Shown here: positions 7,291 to 9,815 of the stretch, piece after piece
Layout: each line of letters starts with the position of its first letter
Numbering within the stretch: position 1 is the first letter of the stretch
Assembly: GCA_030696435.1 (NCBI GenBank)
Contig: JAUYSF010000332.1
Coordinates: 1 to 9,815 of the forward strand
DNA: 9,815 bases
Direction: 5' to 3'
Source: Desulfoprunum sp.
GTDB taxonomy: Bacteria > Desulfobacterota > Desulfobulbia > Desulfobulbales > Desulfocapsaceae
Translations under genes and position numbers: made by a program
The notes under the pieces: generated by a model
The model's input: the letters and a program-made list of their open reading frames with translations, nothing else
Database searches by the model: none
Told to the model about the DNA's origin: nothing

Positions 7291-8517
7291 ATGAAGAGCA
7301 TACTCATCGTTGATGACGAATCCAGATTGCTGCAGAGTATCCAGGCGGGTCTGAAGGCCTACCAGGACACGTTTTCGGTGTTGACGGCCGCCAATGGCAG
7401 GCAGGCTATGGATGTCCTGGCATCGCATAAAATTGATCTCGTGGTGACCGATCTGCGCATGCCGGAGGCCGATGGTTTTGAGCTGCTGGCCCATATTTCG
7501 GGCAGATATCCCTTTCTGCCGACCATTGTCATGACGGCCTTTGCCACGCCGGAGATAGAGGAGCGGATCAGTAGCAGCGGGACCCTGGTTTTGCTGGAGA
7601 AACCACTGGATTTTGACAGGCTCGCCGAGGCAATTATCGATGGACTTGAGCAATCGGCCAAGGATGGAACGCTGATCGGTTTTTCGCTGGCCAGTTTTAT
7701 GCAGCTGCTCGCCATGGAACAGAAGACCTGTCTGCTACAGATACAGGCCGGCCCTGACGAAGAGGGCTTTATTTTTTTTGAGCATGGTGAATTGTTGGCC
7801 GCGATAGCCGACGATCTCAAAGGCGAAGAGGCGGTCTACAGGCTGCTTGCCCTCGATAACGTCAAGCTGACCTTTAGAAAAACACCGAAGAGGAAGATCC
7901 GCAGGCTTATAGATAAACCGCTCATGGCCGTGCTCCTCGAAGGATTGAGGCGCAAGGATGAAGGCGAGCTGGAGCCGAGGCCCTCTGGCATCACAACCGA
8001 GTGGGATGAGCTCTCGGGGCAGACCTTGCCTGGAGATGATGACGTACTCCAGGCAGTTTCGCAGGAGGAACGGGTTACCATTGAGAGCAAAGAAGATAAA
8101 CAATCGAAACAAGGAGACGAAATTATGGGACAGCTTGAGGAAACATTGGGAAAATTGAAAGATGTTGAGGGATTTATGGCCGTCGGAATTTTCACCCCTA
8201 ACGGAGAGATGGCAGCACAGGTAAATGTGTCGGGTATTAAGATTGCCGAGATCGGGGCATTGGCAAACGATGTCCTGATGAAGGCCCAGAAGGCCACCGA
8301 TCTCATGAATGTCGGGCGGGGGCAGGTTGTGCATGTCGAAGCGCCCAAGGCCCACGTCATTGCCAGATGTCTCAACGAGTCAGAAGATTACGCTGCCTCG
8401 GCGGCCGGTAAGGCGCATCTGCATATGGTCCTGATTCTGAGTAAAGACGGCAATCTGGCGATGGCCAAGATCAAGATGGAGTCGGTGATACATGAGGTCG
8501 CCGCTGCTTTTCGCTAA
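7291..8517 (+). CDS. Receiver-DUF4388-Roadblock/LC7 domain protein
   Basis: This 408-residue cytoplasmic protein joins three modules. A receiver (2-120) has Asp8-Asp9, acceptor Asp54, Thr82 and Lys104. A DUF4388 (PATAN-like) domain follows at about 127-200, with GFSLASFMQLLAMEQKTCLLQI and the GFIFFEHGELLAAIADDLKGEEAVYRLL segment. After a charged linker (about 200-278), a Roadblock/LC7-like domain (about 279-408) resembles MglB-type GTPase-regulating proteins. There is no DNA-binding domain, so the output is probably protein-protein. In known systems Roadblock proteins act with small Ras-like GTPases of the MglA type; none is in this window. The start at 7291 has only a weak AGG upstream. A sigma-54 promoter lies about 40 bp before it, so expression likely depends on the upstream NtrC-like regulator. 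The domain calls for receiver and DUF4388 are strong; Roadblock is good but made by eye. Confidence 0.9.
   Translation: MKSILIVDDESRLLQSIQAGLKAYQDTFSVLTAANGRQAMDVLASHKIDLVVTDLRMPEADGFELLAHISGRYPFLPTIVMTAFATPEIEERISSSGTLVLLEKPLDFDRLAEAIIDGLEQSAKDGTLIGFSLASFMQLLAMEQKTCLLQIQAGPDEEGFIFFEHGELLAAIADDLKGEEAVYRLLALDNVKLTFRKTPKRKIRRLIDKPLMAVLLEGLRRKDEGELEPRPSGITTEWDELSGQTLPGDDDVLQAVSQEERVTIESKEDKQSKQGDEIMGQLEETLGKLKDVEGFMAVGIFTPNGEMAAQVNVSGIKIAEIGALANDVLMKAQKATDLMNVGRGQVVHVEAPKAHVIARCLNESEDYAASAAGKAHLHMVLILSKDGNLAMAKIKMESVIHEVAAAFR
8111..8517 (+). other. Internal in-frame start giving a short Roadblock protein
   Basis: AAGGAG at 8111-8116, then eight bases and ATG at 8125, form the best ribosome binding site of any gene here, but it lies inside the larger reading frame. 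The ATG is in frame (codon 279) and stands at the first residue of the Roadblock-like domain, so initiation there would give a 130-residue stand-alone Roadblock protein. Roadblock proteins normally dimerise, so long and short forms could pair. The alternative is a relic of two separate genes that fused by loss of a stop codon, or a sequencing error that joins two genes. Dual translation is inferred; the signal itself is seen. Confidence 0.55.
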
Positions 8518-8623
8518 TCGGGGCCGGTGGGGTTTTGTCGGAAAAGCAGTCTTCACAATGGCCAGTGGTGAACTGACCTGGCATCGTTGTGGAGGCTGCT
8601 TGGAACTGTAGTAGTATCGATTT

Positions 8624-8670
8624 GATCTGACAGGCCAGAACCAATAAACCAGTCTTTGGCCTGTCAGATC
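8624..8670. other. Perfect 13-bp inverted repeat between convergent genes
   Basis: GATCTGACAGGCC (8624-8636) and GGCCTGTCAGATC (8658-8670) are exact reverse complements around a 21-nt loop. The site lies 107 bp after the Roadblock gene and 30 bp from the end of the convergent iron-sulfur gene. A role as a two-way terminator fits its place, but neither strand has a T-run after the stem. It could also be an mRNA-protecting hairpin or a member of a dispersed repeat family. Confidence 0.6.
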
Positions 8671-8699
8671 GGTGTGTTATCAGTTTCATATACTGCGTT

Positions 8700-9815
8700 T
8701 TACATCCTCATAGCCATCGGCTGCATGAACAAATAGACGTTGATAATGCCGAATATGACCATCAGTACAGCAAGAGGGATAAAAGTAGACAGGGTCTTTC
8801 CTGCCGTGTCGGCATTGCTTTTCACCAGCCGGTAGGCCGTGTAGAGAGAACCTGCCGTGCCTATAGCGATCAGGATATACTGCAAGGCCTGTATCGTCAT
8901 ATTGTCTAGGATTGCCGTTGAACTGCCATGTGACTCTATGCCGAATAAGCCCATTGCGGTGAAGAGAATTGCCTTCCCTTCCGCCAGCAGGTGGAAGAGA
9001 TTGTGGGCGATATGGCCTGCGACATCGAGCGGAATAATGGCATAGCCGTATCGGGCAAAATTCTTGGTAATTGCTTCTTTCTTAAAATTCCCGGCAACAA
9101 AACCGGCCAGCGCCAGCATTGCTATGGGAATGGCCATGGCGACGACAAAGGCGATGGTGAAGGTGACAAAATAATTGGCTGTCCCGGCAAATTTCTCAAT
9201 CCCGTCCAGGATGCCAGTCCAGATGCCAATCATGGTTATGTTCTGGACAAAGACGATGCCCATAATCACAGCCGCCAGAAAAGATTCCTCAAGTTTTGCC
9301 CGGCCGATAAACCAAAGTCCTTCAGTCGGCATACGAGGTATTATCTGAATCGAATCGTTGGGGCAGTTTTTTATGCAATTCCCACAAAGGTTGCAGTTGG
9401 CGACACTCTCCATCTTTTTCGGAAATTCAAACATCGGACAACCGGGGACGATAGCGCCTTTATAGCAGGATGCGGTCTTGCATTTTGAGCATTTTTCAGG
9501 AGTTGATCGTATATCGAGCATTCCTGCCCGTGAATAATTCCCTGATAATCCACCGAGAAAGCACAAGTACCTACACCAGGTCCTTCTCTCCCACAGGGCT
9601 CCGGATGCGACCACCGCCGTGACAATCATCAGCAGTAAGAAACCCGAGCCTCGTGGTGATTCGACAACGCCAAAGACATGGTCACTCCAGGTTATCAGAA
9701 TAAACGAGGCATCAATGATCCAGATGCCGTATTTTTTTAGAAATTTCGGGGCCGGTAGGTTATCTCCGACAAATTTCTGCACAACGTCATTCAAGGTGCC
9801 AAAGGGACAGATAGT
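8700..9815 (-). CDS. Membrane 4Fe-4S protein, NapH/NosR-like (5' end outside window)
   Basis: This is a polytopic inner-membrane iron-sulfur protein, probably passing electrons between the membrane and a redox partner. The frame is open to the right edge. The TTG at 9794 is not the start, because TICPFGTL precedes it and matches the CPxG part of the CxxxCP motif of NapH/NosR/CcoG-like proteins. A second related motif reads WCRYLCFLGG, without the usual Pro. Two cluster motifs follow: C-x2-C-x4-C-x8-CP and C-x2-C-x2-C-x3-CP. Two hydrophobic segments precede the cluster region and about five or six follow it. One carries His at i, i+3 and i+7 (GHIAHNLFH, 9014-8991), a possible heme or metal site. 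It has no gene partner visible here and converges on the Roadblock gene. The donor and acceptor are unknown. Confidence 0.88.
   Translation of the reverse strand, partial: TICPFGTLNDVVQKFVGDNLPAPKFLKKYGIWIIDASFILITWSDHVFGVVESPRGSGFLLLMIVTAVVASGALWERRTWCRYLCFLGGLSGNYSRAGMLDIRSTPEKCSKCKTASCYKGAIVPGCPMFEFPKKMESVANCNLCGNCIKNCPNDSIQIIPRMPTEGLWFIGRAKLEESFLAAVIMGIVFVQNITMIGIWTGILDGIEKFAGTANYFVTFTIAFVVAMAIPIAMLALAGFVAGNFKKEAITKNFARYGYAIIPLDVAGHIAHNLFHLLAEGKAILFTAMGLFGIESHGSSTAILDNMTIQALQYILIAIGTAGSLYTAYRLVKSNADTAGKTLSTFIPLAVLMVIFGIINVYLFMQPMAMRM

Noticed and set aside
8471..8689. Minus-strand 72-codon frame in the gap after the Roadblock gene
   Set aside because: It runs through the 13-bp inverted repeat and into the end of the Roadblock gene; its translation has no recognisable features.
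1..9815. CRISPR arrays, insertion sequences, tRNA or rRNA genes
   Set aside because: Looked for on both strands; no regularly spaced repeats, no transposase-like frames, no tRNA cloverleaf or rRNA segments were seen.

Overview
The window carries seven protein genes. Four are complete in the middle, one more is complete at 1660-815 (minus), and one is cut at each edge. Gene content points to a Gram-negative, anaerobic Desulfobacterota (delta-proteobacterial sulfate-reducer type, perhaps Desulfobulbales). The reasons are NtrC-type sigma-54 control, a receiver-DUF4388-Roadblock protein, a membrane polyferredoxin-like 4Fe-4S protein, and a CGATNN hexamer tract of a kind I associate with these genomes. 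The taxonomic call is inference; no rRNA or other phylogenetic marker is present.

Layout. 3-803 (+) is the 3' part of an MBL-fold metallo-hydrolase. It converges, with an 11-bp gap, on a minus-strand pair: a DEAD-box RNA helicase with a DbpA-type RNA-binding domain (3547-1727), followed downstream by a YprB-like RNase H-fold exonuclease (1660-815). The region 3548-4273 has no convincing gene. On the minus strand it holds a candidate leader for the helicase: a sigma-70-like promoter, an imperfect hairpin and a terminator-like hairpin with a U-tract. It also holds six tandem CGATNN hexamers.

4274-8517 (+) is a signalling module. It starts with a soluble receiver-PAS-histidine kinase, overlapped by 17 nt by an NtrC-type sigma-54 activator. 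A 172-bp gap with a well-spaced -24/-12 promoter follows, then a receiver-DUF4388-Roadblock protein. The simplest reading is that the kinase phosphorylates the NtrC-like regulator, which then drives the third gene with sigma-54 RNA polymerase. The kinase's own receiver and that of the third protein may be further phosphoryl acceptors. The third gene also has a strong internal Shine-Dalgarno and ATG exactly at the start of its Roadblock domain, so the locus may make both a long and a short Roadblock protein.

8518-8699 separates this module from a convergent minus-strand gene and holds a perfect 13-bp inverted repeat. 9815-8700 (minus) is a membrane 4Fe-4S protein of the NapH/NosR-like type; its 5' end lies outside the window.

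The most interesting points are the self-contained kinase / sigma-54 activator / sigma-54 promoter circuit aimed at a Roadblock protein, the in-frame nested Roadblock start, and the possible attenuator or small RNA upstream of the helicase.
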